From the NCBI RefSeq assembly GCF_964656455.1, contig NC_135722.1, forward strand, positions 49,556,628 through 49,620,627: DNA of 64,000 nt. The letters run 5' to 3'. The position numbers and the translations under genes are program-made. Below the pieces are notes generated by a model, which searched no databases, was not told the origin of the DNA, and saw nothing but the letters and a program-made list of their open reading frames with translations. This stretch comes from Halichoerus grypus (lineage: Eukaryota > Chordata > Mammalia > Carnivora > Phocidae). Every line of letters begins with the position of its first letter. The first letter of the stretch is position 1. Positions 1-10,308 of the stretch are shown here, in pieces.

Positions 1-213
1 AGGCAGAGAGGAATGCACAGGCAATGAAGAGCCTTGATCACAACTTCATACTTAGACCTCACCCTTTACACAGGGGGCAGTCATCACATGTCTTGAAGAT
101 TTACTGGAATAGTAATTGACTGAGAAACTGGATGCTAAAAGGTAAGTTGAGTTCTAGGAATAGAGTGGGTCTGAATGTAATACAGTCACAGAGGAATTAA
201 ACTAATATTTACT

Positions 214-413
214 GGGGCACCTGGGTGGCTCAGTCCTTAAGTGTCTGCCTTGGGCTCAGGTCATGATCCCAGAGTCCTGAGATCGAGCCCTGCGTCGGGC
301 TCCCTGCTCTGCGGGAAGCCTGTTTCTCCCTCTCCCACTCCCCCTGCCTGTGTTCCCTCTCTCGCTTTCTCTCTGTGTCAAATAAATAAATGAAATCTTT
401 AAAAAAAAAAAAC
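214..413 (+). mobile_element. CAN-SINE (tRNA-Lys-derived), full length
   Basis: The element starts with the GGGGCACCTGGGTGGCTCAG head, passes through the CT-rich body and ends in an AATAAA-like stretch plus an A-tail. A perfect 13-bp target-site duplication ACTAATATTTACT flanks it at 201-213 and 414-426, so both ends are exact. Confidence 0.95.
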
Positions 414-426
414 ACTAATATTTACT

Positions 427-640
427 AATCATTGTTTTATGCCAGGGATTGCAGTATCCACATTGCATGTGGCATTTTGTATACTCTTCGTGTAGGGAGC
501 AGACCTCCACTCTAGCAAGTGGATATTTTCATTGTCTCCATTTCACACCTAAAGAGAGATTCAAAGAATATGAATGACTTGCCAAATTTCACAACAATAA
601 TTGATGGAATGAGTTTGAAATCTCTCTGACTTCACCACAT
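427..640 (+). repeat. MIR-like SINE fragment
   Basis: The order of motifs resembles an old MIR core: loss of a 'cattgtctccatttcacac' type segment, then an acidic A-rich stretch followed by 'gacttgccaaatttcacaac'. It is diverged and was recognised by eye only. Confidence 0.45.
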
Positions 641-745
641 ACAGTTTGCTCACTTGTGAAGACAAGAGAACTTTAAGAGGTAACAGTCGGGGCTTGTGTG
701 TCTTGCGTTCACACCTTGGGGAGCTAAGCTTAGAAATGACTGAAA

Positions 746-861
746 TTGGGGTGCCAGGCTGGCTCAGTCAGTGGATCGTTCAAGACTTTTGATCTTGAGG
801 TTGTAGGTTTGAGCCCCGTGTAGAGGTCGCTTAAAAATTAAAAAAGAATTAAAAAATAAAA
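746..861 (+). mobile_element. Short/old CAN-SINE monomer
   Basis: A tRNA-like head (GGTGCCAGGCTGGCTCAGTC) and B-box-like 'ggtttgagcccc' lead directly into an A-rich tail without the CT-rich body. Direct repeats AGAAATGACTGAAA at 732-745 and 862-875 flank it. The lack of the body separates it from the long SINEs elsewhere in the window. Confidence 0.8.
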
Positions 862-1164
862 AGAAATGACTGAAAGTTGGAGGAAAAAAGGCATTATTTC
901 TGGGGAAGGGTGTGCAGTACTTGGTATTTGGAAGATTATTCTGATAGAAACTAACATGTAATTTTAACCATTTGCTTCCTAGCAGACTTTCCTTCATTCA
1001 TTAGCTTAATCATTCAGCAAGCTTATTTGAAGCATGGGCTATTTTTCAGGCATCCATCCTAACTGGGCTTATGGATTGGGAGAGTGGTGGGTATGTAAGC
1101 AGATGGGTTCAGCAAAACGTCCCAGGTGTAGCTCAGAAGGCACCTCCTGACAAGATAGCCGTAT

Positions 1165-1275
1165 CTAATCCTGTTTTCTCCAGAATGAAGAAGTGGAGCC
1201 AATAATAAAATACCTTCTTCACAGGGTTTCTGAAGATATTAAATGAAGGGGTATTTTAAAATATCTAGCTCAGGG
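1165..1275 (+). repeat. MIR-like 3' fragment
   Basis: It contains a motif series like the MIR tail: an A-rich 'ataataaaataccttcttcacagggtt' block followed by 'gaagatattaaatgaagg'. It is short and diverged. Confidence 0.4.
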
Positions 1276-2830
1276 GCTAAGATAAATCTTACACTTCCAC
1301 TCCAGCTCCCTCTCTTGGTATGGCGCGAGCCAAGCTACTCATGCTGTTTGACAAAGTCCAAGTACGGGGGACGATCCTGAAAACAGGAGACTCCACAGCT
1401 GGCTCCTGCTCTTCTCTTTCATTTTGTTTATGGCAATCTTTATAATTGTGGGAATATTTCTGGGGTTTCGTGATAAAGTGACTACTCACCTTAGTTACGC
1501 CTATCTAAGCAATCATAATGAAATGAATTCCACGAAGAATTAGTTTCTATAGAACAAAATAACAAAACGGTCACGCTCCGTCTAGCACCTTTCTCTTTGC
1601 GTACTGTTTTTTAGTTTTAGCGAAACCCAATAAGCAGAAATCAATAAAGGTCATGTTAATCATTACAAAGGAAAAATGAAAGAAGGCTATGGCTGTAATC
1701 CAGAAAATGATCTAAGATTTGGAAAAACAAAAATATCCTAACATATAAATAAAGTTCCTCCGAGGCTGTCAGGAGGAGATGCTTGCAACCTGACCCTGTG
1801 TCTGTGTCTCCTCATTCGCCGACGCCGTCCTTTCCTACGAGAGACCCACCCCGGCTGGAGCTGGACTCCGGCATTGGTGCCTTGATTTTTCTTTCTGGAA
1901 GGAAAGTAGGCTCCTAGTTCTCACACCTGCCAAGATGCCCTGGCTCCTTCCCCAAAATCCCCTCCAGTATCTGGCTTGGGGCAGGTGACCAGTTCGCTGC
2001 CATTCTCAGGGCTCCTTTCATGGTTTTCCAGGAGGAGTCTGTAGTCTAAGTAAATGCATTTTCTGTTTTCTCATCTCTAATCTATAATTATTAGGGCATC
2101 TGCCACTGATAGAATTGGTTCTCCTGATTTGCCACTCTTCAGGAACTTCCATCCAGCCCATATATCCTCAGCTCCCCTCCCAGACCTCACCTCCCACATC
2201 TGCTAGAACCAATAAGATTTGCACCTCTGGTCTTTACCACTTTGTCCACATGTATCAATAGCCTCCAAGAGTCCTGTCACCTCTGGCCTGTTGGGGACAG
2301 AACACCAGCCCTGTCCTTACCTTGATCTGGAAACCTCCCCACCCCCCAGATGTCTAATTCACTCACCAGCCTTAGGCCGAGTCTCCAGGAGCAGATGACA
2401 TGAGATCCATAATAAAATTCAGCTTGTGGGCAGGAGTTGAGCTGTTTATCCTCTTTTGTGGAACCCTGGAGGGAGCACTTACCCTAGGGCTCCAGGGACA
2501 GAGCCAGTCTCCACCAACCTCGCCTTCTTCCCAAATGGGCTGTGTCTCTCAAACCATTTCCCATCTCCCCCCACCCTTCCTCCTGATCATCTTCTCTCTT
2601 GCTTCTTTCTCTGATAGGAAAGCCTTTTCCACCTAATCTAGCCTTGCTAGAGGCCTATTTAATGAATGTTAACTCATTTTCAAAGGGAATATAAATATAA
2701 ATATAAATAATATGTACCAATGATTTCTATTTGTAAAGTTTTGTTCCTCATAAAAAGACTACTTAGGTTGAAGTTATATTTATCCCCTGGATTTTAATAA
2801 GTTGCAAATTTTAGAATCATGAATAATGAT
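1276..2830. other. Intergenic stretch, no gene seen
   Basis: Only short open frames occur here (the longest is about 78 codons at 2400-2636), without splice signals or a recognisable protein. The composition is mixed and moderately GC-rich around 1780-2600. I see no clear repeat. Confidence 0.5.
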
Positions 2831-3020
2831 TTTTTTTTTAAGATTTTATTTATTTATTTGTCAGAGAGAGAGAGAGCACAAGCAAGGGGAGCGGCAGGCT
2901 GAGGGAGAAGCAGGCTCCCTGTTGAGCAAGGAGCCCAATGCGGGACTCAATCCCAGGACCCTGAGATCATGATCTGGGCCGAAGGCAGATGCTTAACTGA
3001 CTGAGCCACCCAGGCGTCTC
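2831..3020 (-). mobile_element. CAN-SINE, inverted
   Basis: A T-run and 'aagattttatttatttatttgtcagagagag' lie at the left, and the inverted tRNA head 'ctgactgagccacccaggcg' lies at the right. No clear target-site duplication is visible, which suggests an older copy. Confidence 0.9.
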
Positions 3021-3794
3021 TGTTGTCAAGCTTTTGACCATTCGTCACTCTGATGGTTTATCAAGTGTGGCTGGCCAGTCTGCAAAAATGGCTGCCAATA
3101 ATTCTTTCCTCTGCCGCACACATAAGCCAATTCCTGCCATCATGAGGTGCAGTCTGTTCTCCAGCCCCTTGAATCTGGGATGGTCTTATGATTTGTTTTG
3201 ACCAATAAAATAGGGTTGAAATGATCTGTGAATTAGAGGGCATATGGACCTTGCAACTTCCATTTTGCCCTCTTGGAAGCTAGCAGCCATTTAAAAAGCT
3301 CAGGCTGGACAAATGAGTAAGAGACCAGGTGGAGAGAGATCACATTGAGGACAATGGAAGCATCCCAGCTGACATAAAGGCAAGGGTTTTGCTTTAGTTC
3401 CTTCTTCATAGCATAAACCTGAACTATTCTTAGCATACTGTAGGCACACAATATTTATCGAATGAAATATGACTGAATGAATAACCTTTATTCGAATGAT
3501 AGAAATATAGGACTTCAGTTGCTGGGTGTAACTTTTAAGGTACTTGGATATCCTGAAGCCAAGTGATCCCCCAGTCAGGGACAATTTGGTAGAGTTTTAG
3601 AATGTTTGGTGTTAGATGATGCCAGGGAATGGGATTTGGGAACCTCTCACTATTCAGTTCATAGGCAAGTTTCTCAAGAATTCCCACCTCAGGTAGTTAG
3701 GCATTTCGCTGCAGGCTACTTTTCCAGCAATATTTCTCACTTCATCTTTCATAACTGTTCGTCAGACACAGTGCATAATTCATCCTTCACCCCT
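3021..3794. other. Intergenic, possible old medium-reiterated repeat
   Basis: The 3100-3240 segment ('gaatctgggatggtcttatgatttgttttgaccaat') resembles a common mammalian medium-reiterated repeat that I cannot name with confidence. The short open frames at 3061-3800 have no recognisable protein. Confidence 0.35.
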
Positions 3795-4010
3795 CCTTAG
3801 TCACACCATGTGCTTCTACTACTTCTGTGTCCTTATCCTCATTGATTTTTTCTGCCAGGAATATTCTCTTTCTTTGACTGATCGATGAACCTGTACTCAG
3901 ATCCCAACCATCTGAAATCTTAGCTCCTTCGTAGAGCATGTTATAAATCATCTTCCCAACTGAGCATTTTAAAATCATACTGTCTTGATGTTCACATTCC
4001 TCTTTTTTAA
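3795..4010 (+). repeat. L2-like LINE fragment
   Basis: 'gccaggaatattctctttctttgactgatc' followed by 'ctgtactcagatcccaac' and 'tcttagctccttcgtagagc' resembles the diverged 3' part of L2. The assignment is by eye only. Confidence 0.4.
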
Positions 4011-4378
4011 AAGTATATTTTTTAGTAAAGCAGGTAAATGTAGAACAATTTGACAATAGAGTCAAAATAAAATGTTTATAAAAATCATTATTTTTTCAAA
4101 GTAGAGATATACACTACTATCATTTCAGAAAATATTGATAAATATTATCTATGTTATATGTGTTCTATCCAAATACATATTTGCCTTAAAAATGTACCAT
4201 ATACTGTTAACTGTTCTGGAACACATTTTCCTCACTTAACAAGATAGAGTGGACCTATTACCATGACAAACATACGGAATTCCACAGACATTTATAATTT
4301 ACCCATGTATAACTTAGCCAAGTACACTCTTTTAAAAACCATTTCTCACACGTCATTGCAATTAGTTATTTACTCTTG
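4011..4378. other. AT-rich intergenic, nothing recognised
   Basis: The stretch is AT-rich. No gene, RNA or repeat could be supported. Confidence 0.4.
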
Positions 4379-4831
4379 TGTCTGTAGTGAACAAGGGCAG
4401 GCTGCCCCAAGATGGGCCACTTTGGCATGAACATTATTTTGAGTAAAAAGCAACCAAAACCCAGCAGATTCAGCAAAAGCTCTATACCTCCCCTTCAACT
4501 GCCAGCTTGTACTAGGAGAGCTATTAACAGAGATTCCTTTTTACCTAAAAACCTTATCTGCCTAAAGGGCAACCTCTGTTTTCCAAACTTCTCCTTTCAC
4601 CTTCTTCTAATGGTCTTTCTCTCCTTTGGATCCTCAGACCCTTACCCTGTTCCTTAGTTCATATAAGCTTCATGTTGCCTCACTGTCTGGGATTTCCATG
4701 TCTGTGTGGATTCCCTGTATCTATGCTATTGCTATTAAGTTTCATTTTGTTCTGTTACTTGCTCTCACGTCAATTTGATTCTTAGTCCAGCTAGGACCTT
4801 GAAGGGTAGAGGAAATTCTTTCTCCCCAACA
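4379..4831 (+). mobile_element. Probable solo LTR of an ERV1-type element
   Basis: The block begins TGTCTG and ends CCAACA, the TG...CA ends expected of an LTR. It holds a TATA-like 'catataagctt' near 4660 and an 'attaagtttc' polyadenylation-like site near 4735, and its U5-like tail ends in 'ctttctccccaaca'. No internal retroviral genes flank it, so it would be a solo LTR. A target-site duplication is not obvious. The family is not named. Confidence 0.45.
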
Positions 4832-5225
4832 TGTCCAATCGACAGCAGGTTCAGAATTCCATATATATTGCTCCACTAGAGTCTATTAGATCATCTGACA
4901 GAATAGGTATTACGTTAAGATGCTTATAATATTTTTCTTTTTAAATCATATAAAATCATGAAATTTTCACTTTAAAATAATAAGAAATAATGAAATGCAT
5001 AAAAAGGACAGCTGTTGTTAGTGTAATTTATTTTTTCTTTGCTCTTTTAACATTCATAACCAAACTGTATCTTTTACAGAGATTTATAATAGTTATTATA
5101 TTTCAAACATATTTTCTGGATGCAAAATATGTCAATTTATGATAGAATATTTTACCTACCCGTTTCATAATTATTGTTTTTACATTTTTAATAATTATTA
5201 ATCGTGGTAAATATATATAACATAA
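4832..5225. other. AT-rich intergenic, nothing recognised
   Basis: This is a strongly AT-rich stretch. No gene or repeat could be supported. Confidence 0.4.
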
Positions 5226-5432
5226 GGGGTGCCTGGGTGGCTCAGTTGGTTAAACATTCAACTCTTGATTTTGGCTCGGGTCATGATCTCAGTGTTGTGA
5301 GATCTAGCCCCGAACTGAGCTCTGCACTGGGCATGGAGCATGCTTGGGATTCTCTCTCTCTCTCTCCCTCTGCCCCTCACCCTGCAACCCTAGCTCTCTC
5401 TCCCTCTCTTAAAAAAAAAAAGAAAAAAAAAA
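5226..5432 (+). mobile_element. CAN-SINE, older copy
   Basis: The head GGGGTGCCTGGGTGGCTCAG is followed by a diverged body, a (TC)n stretch and an interrupted A-tail. It has more substitutions than the young copies in this window. Confidence 0.9.
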
Positions 5433-5603
5433 TATATATACACACACACACACATATGTGTGTATAGGTATGTATATATATTTATATAAACATAAATTTT
5501 TATAAAAATTTATTTATATAAATATAATTATTATAATTTATAACTATATTTATATAAATTTTTATAAAAATTTATATATTTATATAAATATATATACATA
5601 TAT
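5433..5603. repeat. AT-rich low-complexity tract with perfect palindromes
   Basis: A (TA)n and (CA)n start is followed by about 150 bp of almost pure A/T. A 22-bp perfect palindrome lies at 5492-5513. The same sequence recurs at 5554-5575, extended to a 28-bp perfect palindrome at 5551-5578. Confidence 0.85.
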
Positions 5604-5957
5604 AATCATAAAAATTACCATTTTGATCATTTTTAAGTGTACTGTTCAGTAGTGTTAAGCATGTTCACATTATTGCGCAATCTCCAGAACTTCTCATCTT
5701 GCAAAACTGAAACTCTATACTCATAAAACAACTATCAATTTCCCCCCTTCCTCCAGCCACCAGCAAACATAATTCTACTCTTTGTCTCTATCAGTTTGAC
5801 TACTCTAAATGTCTCATATAAGTGGAATCATACACTCTTTGTCTTGTGATGACTTATTTCACTTATCATAATGTCCTCAAGATTCATCCATGTTGTAGCA
5901 TGCATCAGAATTTCCTTCCTTTTGAAGGCTGAATAGTCTAATATATGTATATACCAC
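5604..5957 (-). mobile_element. Old L1 fragment, antisense (left part)
   Basis: The antisense L1 3' region is recognisable from 'ctcatataagtggaatcatacac' and 'attcatccatgttgtagcatgcatcag'. It is cut at 5957 by the LTR and resumes at 6758. Confidence 0.75.
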
Positions 5958-6757
5958 TCATTTAAGGGTTCCCAGACCCAATTCCAACATAGGGGAGGAC
6001 CTCCACACAACACCAAGCAATTCTAGGCAACCACCAGGGTGTCTAAGAATTCAATTCAATTCTGACACTACCTTCCCAGAGATAGCATCAGATTCCACAG
6101 ATTAAGTGTTCAGTCCTACAAGACTGCCCCGCCCCCATTTCAGATGCCAGGTGCAAGCCCCAGGCTGTTGTTACCTGGGCTTCTGACTTGCACAGCCTCC
6201 TCCTTAGGTTCTTTTAATTTGCTAGGGTGGCTTATAAAACTCAGGAAAACACTTATATTTACCAGCTTAAGATCAAATCAACAGCCAGATGGAAAAGATA
6301 CATAGGGTGAGGTATGGCGAAAGGGTGAAGAGCATCCACGCTCTCTGAGTGCACCACTCAGCCCGAATCTCTACATGTTCACCAACCTGGAAGCTCGAAG
6401 GACCCAGTCTTTTGGGGTTTTTATGGAGGCTTCATTCATAGCCAGGACTGACTAAGTCATGGCTATTGGATGATTCAACCTCCAGTCCTTCTCCCCTCCT
6501 AAACTGAAAGTTCCAACCCTTTTAATCACAAGTTGGTCCTCCTGGCAACCAGGCCCTGCTCCTGGGTGGTGTCCTAATGTCACCTTTATTAACAAAACAA
6601 AAGACACCTTTATTGCCCTTATCACAGGAAATTCCAAGGGTTTTAGAAAGAGCTGTGAGCCAGGAACCTCAAATGAAGCCCAAATACATTATGAGGAATA
6701 CATTTTGGGCCTCTGGGTGACCAAATATATATATTTCTTATAAATTACAATATTGCA
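5958..6757. mobile_element. ERVL-type solo LTR inside an L1
   Basis: About 800 bp interrupts an otherwise continuous antisense L1. The 5-bp direct repeat ACCAC at 5953-5957 and 758-762 of the same kilobase pair (6758-6762) fits an ERVL-type duplication. Internal phrases such as 'ttttggggtttttatggaggcttcat' and 'ctgaaagttccaaccc' match a common ERVL-class LTR that I recognise but cannot assign firmly to a subfamily. No retroviral coding sequence is present. Confidence 0.65.
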
Positions 6758-7110
6758 ACCACATCATGTTTATCATTCATCCACTGATTACCACTTAGGT
6801 TGCTTCCACCTTTTGCCCCTTAGGAATAATGTTGCTGTGAACACAGGTGTACAAATAGCTCTTTGAGACCCTGCTTTAAATTCTTTTGGATATATATACC
6901 CAGAGTGGATTTGCTGAATCATTTGGTAAATCTAATATTAATTTTTTAAAGAACCACCATACTGTTTTTCATAACACCTACACCATTTTACATTCCTACC
7001 AGCAGTGCACAAGGGCTACATTTCCTCCAAAACTTATAATTTCCTGTGGAGTTATTTTGTTGTTGTTTTGTTTTGTTTTTTGATAGCAGCCATCCTAGTA
7101 ACTTTGACTC
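6758..7110 (-). mobile_element. Old L1 fragment, antisense (right part)
   Basis: This continues the L1 of 5604-5957 after the LTR, from 'ttatcattcatccactgatt' to 'ggaataatgttgctgtgaacacaggtg' and 'ccagcagtgcacaagggc'. All are standard antisense L1 3' ORF2/3'UTR phrases. Confidence 0.75.
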
Positions 7111-7223
7111 ACAAAGGTAGCATAAATAGATTAAGACAAAATGTCAGTATTCTCATGTAAATATTAAAACATCATTATTAAAAATGCCAAAGTTTAAATG
7201 ACTTACTTAATATGGTATGTGTT

Positions 7224-7424
7224 GGGGCGCCTGGGTGGTTCAGTCGTTAAGCGTCTGCCTTTGGCTTGGGTCAGGATCCCCGGGTCCTGGGATCCAGCCC
7301 CGCATTGGGCTCCTTGCTCAGCGGGAAGCCTGCTTCTCCCTCTCCCACTCCCCCTGCTTGTGTTCCCTCTCTCGCTGTCTCTCTCTCTGTCAAATAAATA
7401 AATGCAATCTTTAAAAAAAAAAAA
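7224..7424 (+). mobile_element. CAN-SINE, full length
   Basis: Head GGGGCGCCTGGGTGGTTCAG, CT-rich body, then AAATAAATAAATG and an A-tail. The flanking duplication is TATGGTATGTGTT at 7211-7223 and TACGGTATGTGTT at 7425-7437, with one mismatch. Confidence 0.95.
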
Positions 7425-7444
7425 TACGGTATGTGTTAGTGTTT

Positions 7445-7613
7445 TAAATATATATTGATTTTTTTTGTTTTATTTAAATTCAAGTTAGTTAACACATAAT
7501 GTATTATTAATTTCAGGGGTAGAATTGTGTGATTCATCATTTGCATATAACACCCAGTGCTCATTACATCAAGTGCCCTCCTTAAGGCCCGTCACCCAAT
7601 TACCCCACCCCCT
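7445..7613 (-). mobile_element. L1 3' end, antisense
   Basis: The T-rich start is followed by 'ttaacacataatgtattatt' and 'aacacccagtgctcattac', which is the inverted carnivore L1 3'UTR. It stops abruptly at the LTR-like block and is probably part of the same L1 as 8071-10060. Confidence 0.8.
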
Positions 7614-8070
7614 TGTATGTATATGAAAAAGAGACAGGTGGGGCTAGATAGGGAGAGATAGATAGGGGGCTCCGTGATCAGGCTCACAGAAATCCCAAAA
7701 ATGTGGAGGTGTACGGAAACAAGAGATAAGGGAACACTCCATACTACTCTGCCCTAGGTGTCCTGAGGGGGAAGTCTTATTTATGACGGTCTACTGTAGT
7801 CAACAGAAAATAACCAGACCCTAAGAAGTAAGCCATTAAAGATGTTTTATCACTAGTCCTTAATCAATGGTGCTGCCAGTAGAGAAGTCAAAAAGATTTA
7901 AGTTCCCAGGTTAACTTTCTATAAAAGACCAACCCTAAAAGCCCTCAGTGGCAACCCTGTTGGGACTCCTCTCACTCTTGAGAGTTTTTTTTCTGTCGCT
8001 TTACTAACTCTCCTTTGTCTGCAAGATTCATTCTTCAACTGTGAGACAAGAACCTAGCCCTCCGGCTTCA
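7614..8070 (+). mobile_element. Probable solo LTR within L1
   Basis: The block sits between two parts of one antisense L1. It begins TGTATG and ends GGCTTCA, and has a TATA-like 'ctataaaagacc' at about 7919 followed by a C/T-rich stretch like an R-U5 region. No retroviral genes adjoin it. Several hundred bases of expected L1 3'UTR are missing beside it, so a deletion accompanied or followed the insertion. The family is not assigned. Confidence 0.45.
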
Positions 8071-10060
8071 TTTATACCACATCTTCTTTATTCATTGATC
8101 CATCGATGGACATCTGGGCTTTTTCCATATTTTGGCTATTGTGGACATTGCTGCTATAAACACTGGGGTGCATGTGCTCCTTCGAATCATTATTTTTTTT
8201 TAAGATTTATTTATTTATTTTGGAAAGAGAGAGAGCACAAGCTGTGGGGAGAGGCAGAGGGAGAGGGAGAAGCAGACTCCCTACTGAGCAGGGAGCCCTA
8301 TTCAGGGCTGGATCCCAGGACCCCAGGATCACAACCTGAGCCAAAGGCAGCCATTTAACCAACTGAGCCACCTAGGTGCCCCTCAAATCACTATTTTTAT
8401 ATCCTTTGGATAAATACCTAGTAGTGCAATTGCTGGGTTGTAGGGCAATTCTAGTTTTAACTTTTTGAGGAACCTCCATGCTGTTTTCCAGAGTGGCTGC
8501 ACCAGTTTGCATTCCCTCCAACAGTGTAAGAGGGTTCCCCTTTCTCCGCATCCTCACCAACACTGTTGTTTCCTGAGTTGTTAATTTTAGCCATCCTGAC
8601 CATTGTGAGGTGGTATCTCATTGTGGTTTTGATTTGTATTTCCCTGATGATGAGTGATGAGCATTTTTTCACGTGTCTGTTGGCCATTTGTATGTCTTCT
8701 TTGGAGAAATGTCCGTTCATGTCTTCTGCCCATTTCTTAACTGGATTTTTTTTAATTTTTAGGGGGGGTTGAGTTTGATAAGTTCTTTATAGATTTTGGA
8801 TACTAGCCCTTCATCTGATATGTCGTTTGCAAATATCTTTTCCCATTCCATAGGTTAACTTTTAGTTTTGCTGATTGTTTCCTTTGTGGTGCAAAAGTTT
8901 TTATCCTGATGAAATCCCAATCGTTCATTTTTGCTTTTGTTTCCCTTGCCTCTGGGGACATGTCTAGCAAGAAGTTGCTGCAGCCGAGGTCAAAGAGGTT
9001 GTGTTCTTCTCTAGGATTTTGATGGATTCCTGTCTACATTTAAGTCTTTCACCCATTTTGAACTTATTTTTTGTATGGTGTAAGAAAGTGGTCCAGTTTC
9101 ATTTCCCTGCATTTGGCTGTCCAGTTTTCCCAACACCATTTGTTGAAGAGACTGTCTTTTTTCCATTGGATAGTCTTTCCTGCTTTGTTGAAGATTAGTT
9201 GCCCATAGAGTTGAAGGTCCATTTCTGGGTTCTCTATTCTGTTCTATTGATCTATGTCTCTGTTTTTGTGCCAGTACCATGCTGTCTTGATGATTACAGA
9301 TTTGTAATACAGCTTGAAGTCTGGAATTGTGATGCCTTCAGCTTTAGTTTTCTTTTTCAATGTTACCTTGGCTATTTGGGGTTTTTTTCTGGTTCCACAC
9401 AAATTTTAGAATTGTTTGTTCTAGCTCTATGAAGAATGCTGGTGCTACTTTGATAGGGATTGCATTGAATGTGTAGATTGTTTTAGGTAGTATAGACATT
9501 TTAACAATATTTTTTTCTTCCAATCCATGAGCATGGGATATTTTTCCATTTCTTTGTGTCTTCCTCAGTTTATTTCATAAGTCTTCCATAGTTTTCGGAG
9601 TACAGATCTTTTACATCTTGGGTTACGTTTATTCCTAGGTATCTTATGGTTTTTGGTGCAATTAAAAATGGGATGGATTCCTTGATTTCTCTTTCTGCTG
9701 TTTCATTATTGATGTATACAAATACAACAGACTGCTGTCCACTGATTTTATATCCTGCCACTTTGCTGAATTCCTGCATCAGTCCTAGCAATTTTTTGGT
9801 GGAGTCTTTTGGGTTTTCCACATAGATTATCATGTCATCTGTGAAGAGTAAAAGTTTGACTTCTTCTTTGCCGATTTGGGTGCCTTTTATTTCTTTTTGT
9901 TGTCTCATTGCTGAGCCTAGGACTTGCAGTACTATTTTAAATAACAGTGGTGAGAGTGGACATCCCTGTTGTGTTCCTGACCTTAGGGGAAAAGCTCTGT
10001 ATTTCCCCATTGAAGATGGTATTAGCTGTGGGTCTTTCATATATGGCCTTTATAAACATA
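8071..10060 (-). mobile_element. 5'-truncated L1 with ORF2 reverse-transcriptase remnant
   Basis: This is antisense L1 sequence interrupted by a SINE at 8193. On the minus strand, an open stretch at 10040-9570 encodes part of the L1 ORF2 reverse transcriptase. Visible motifs are '[15 protein letters not shown]' and, about 45 residues later, 'LFTDDM', where L1 normally has FADDM, so the catalytic-motif alanine is replaced. The remaining frame is broken. It is a dead copy lacking its 5' part, and the 3' end lies at 7445-7613. Confidence 0.85.
8193..8382 (-). mobile_element. CAN-SINE inserted in L1
   Basis: An inverted SINE from the T-run to 'gagccacctaggtgcccc'. The L1 sequence 'tcgaatcattattttt' before it and 'tcaaatcactattttt' after it form a slightly diverged duplication. 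The SINE is therefore younger than the L1. Confidence 0.93.
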
Positions 10061-10106
10061 TATGGATGTTCAAATTATTTGTCCTTATTTAAAATGGGAT
10101 TAATAG

Positions 10107-10292
10107 GGACGCCTGGGTGGCTCAGTCAGTTAAACGTTTGCCTTCGGCTCAGGTCATGATCCCAGGGTCCTGGAATCGAGTCCCGCATCAGGCTCCCCAC
10201 TCAGCGAGGAGTCTGCTTCTCCCTCGGCCTGTCGTTCCTGCTTGTCTCTTTCTGTCTCTCTCTGACAAATAAATAATAAATAAAATCTTTAA
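10107..10292 (+). mobile_element. CAN-SINE at the L1 boundary
   Basis: The head is GACGCCTGGGTGGCTCAGTC and the A-tail ends at about 10292. The duplication AAAATGGGATTAATA is at 10091-10105 and about 10294-10308. Confidence 0.95.
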
Positions 10293-10308
10293 AAAAATGG
10301 GATTAATA

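Noticed and set aside
214..413. tRNA gene signals (A-box and B-box-like sequence) in SINE heads
   Set aside because: These belong to tRNA-derived CAN-SINEs, which cannot fold as complete tRNAs.
9570..10040. 156-codon minus-strand frame with reverse-transcriptase motifs, considered as a domesticated gene or retron-like system
   Set aside because: The surrounding sequence is ordinary L1 ORF2 with broken frames, and the FADDM motif is altered. It is a dead L1 fragment.
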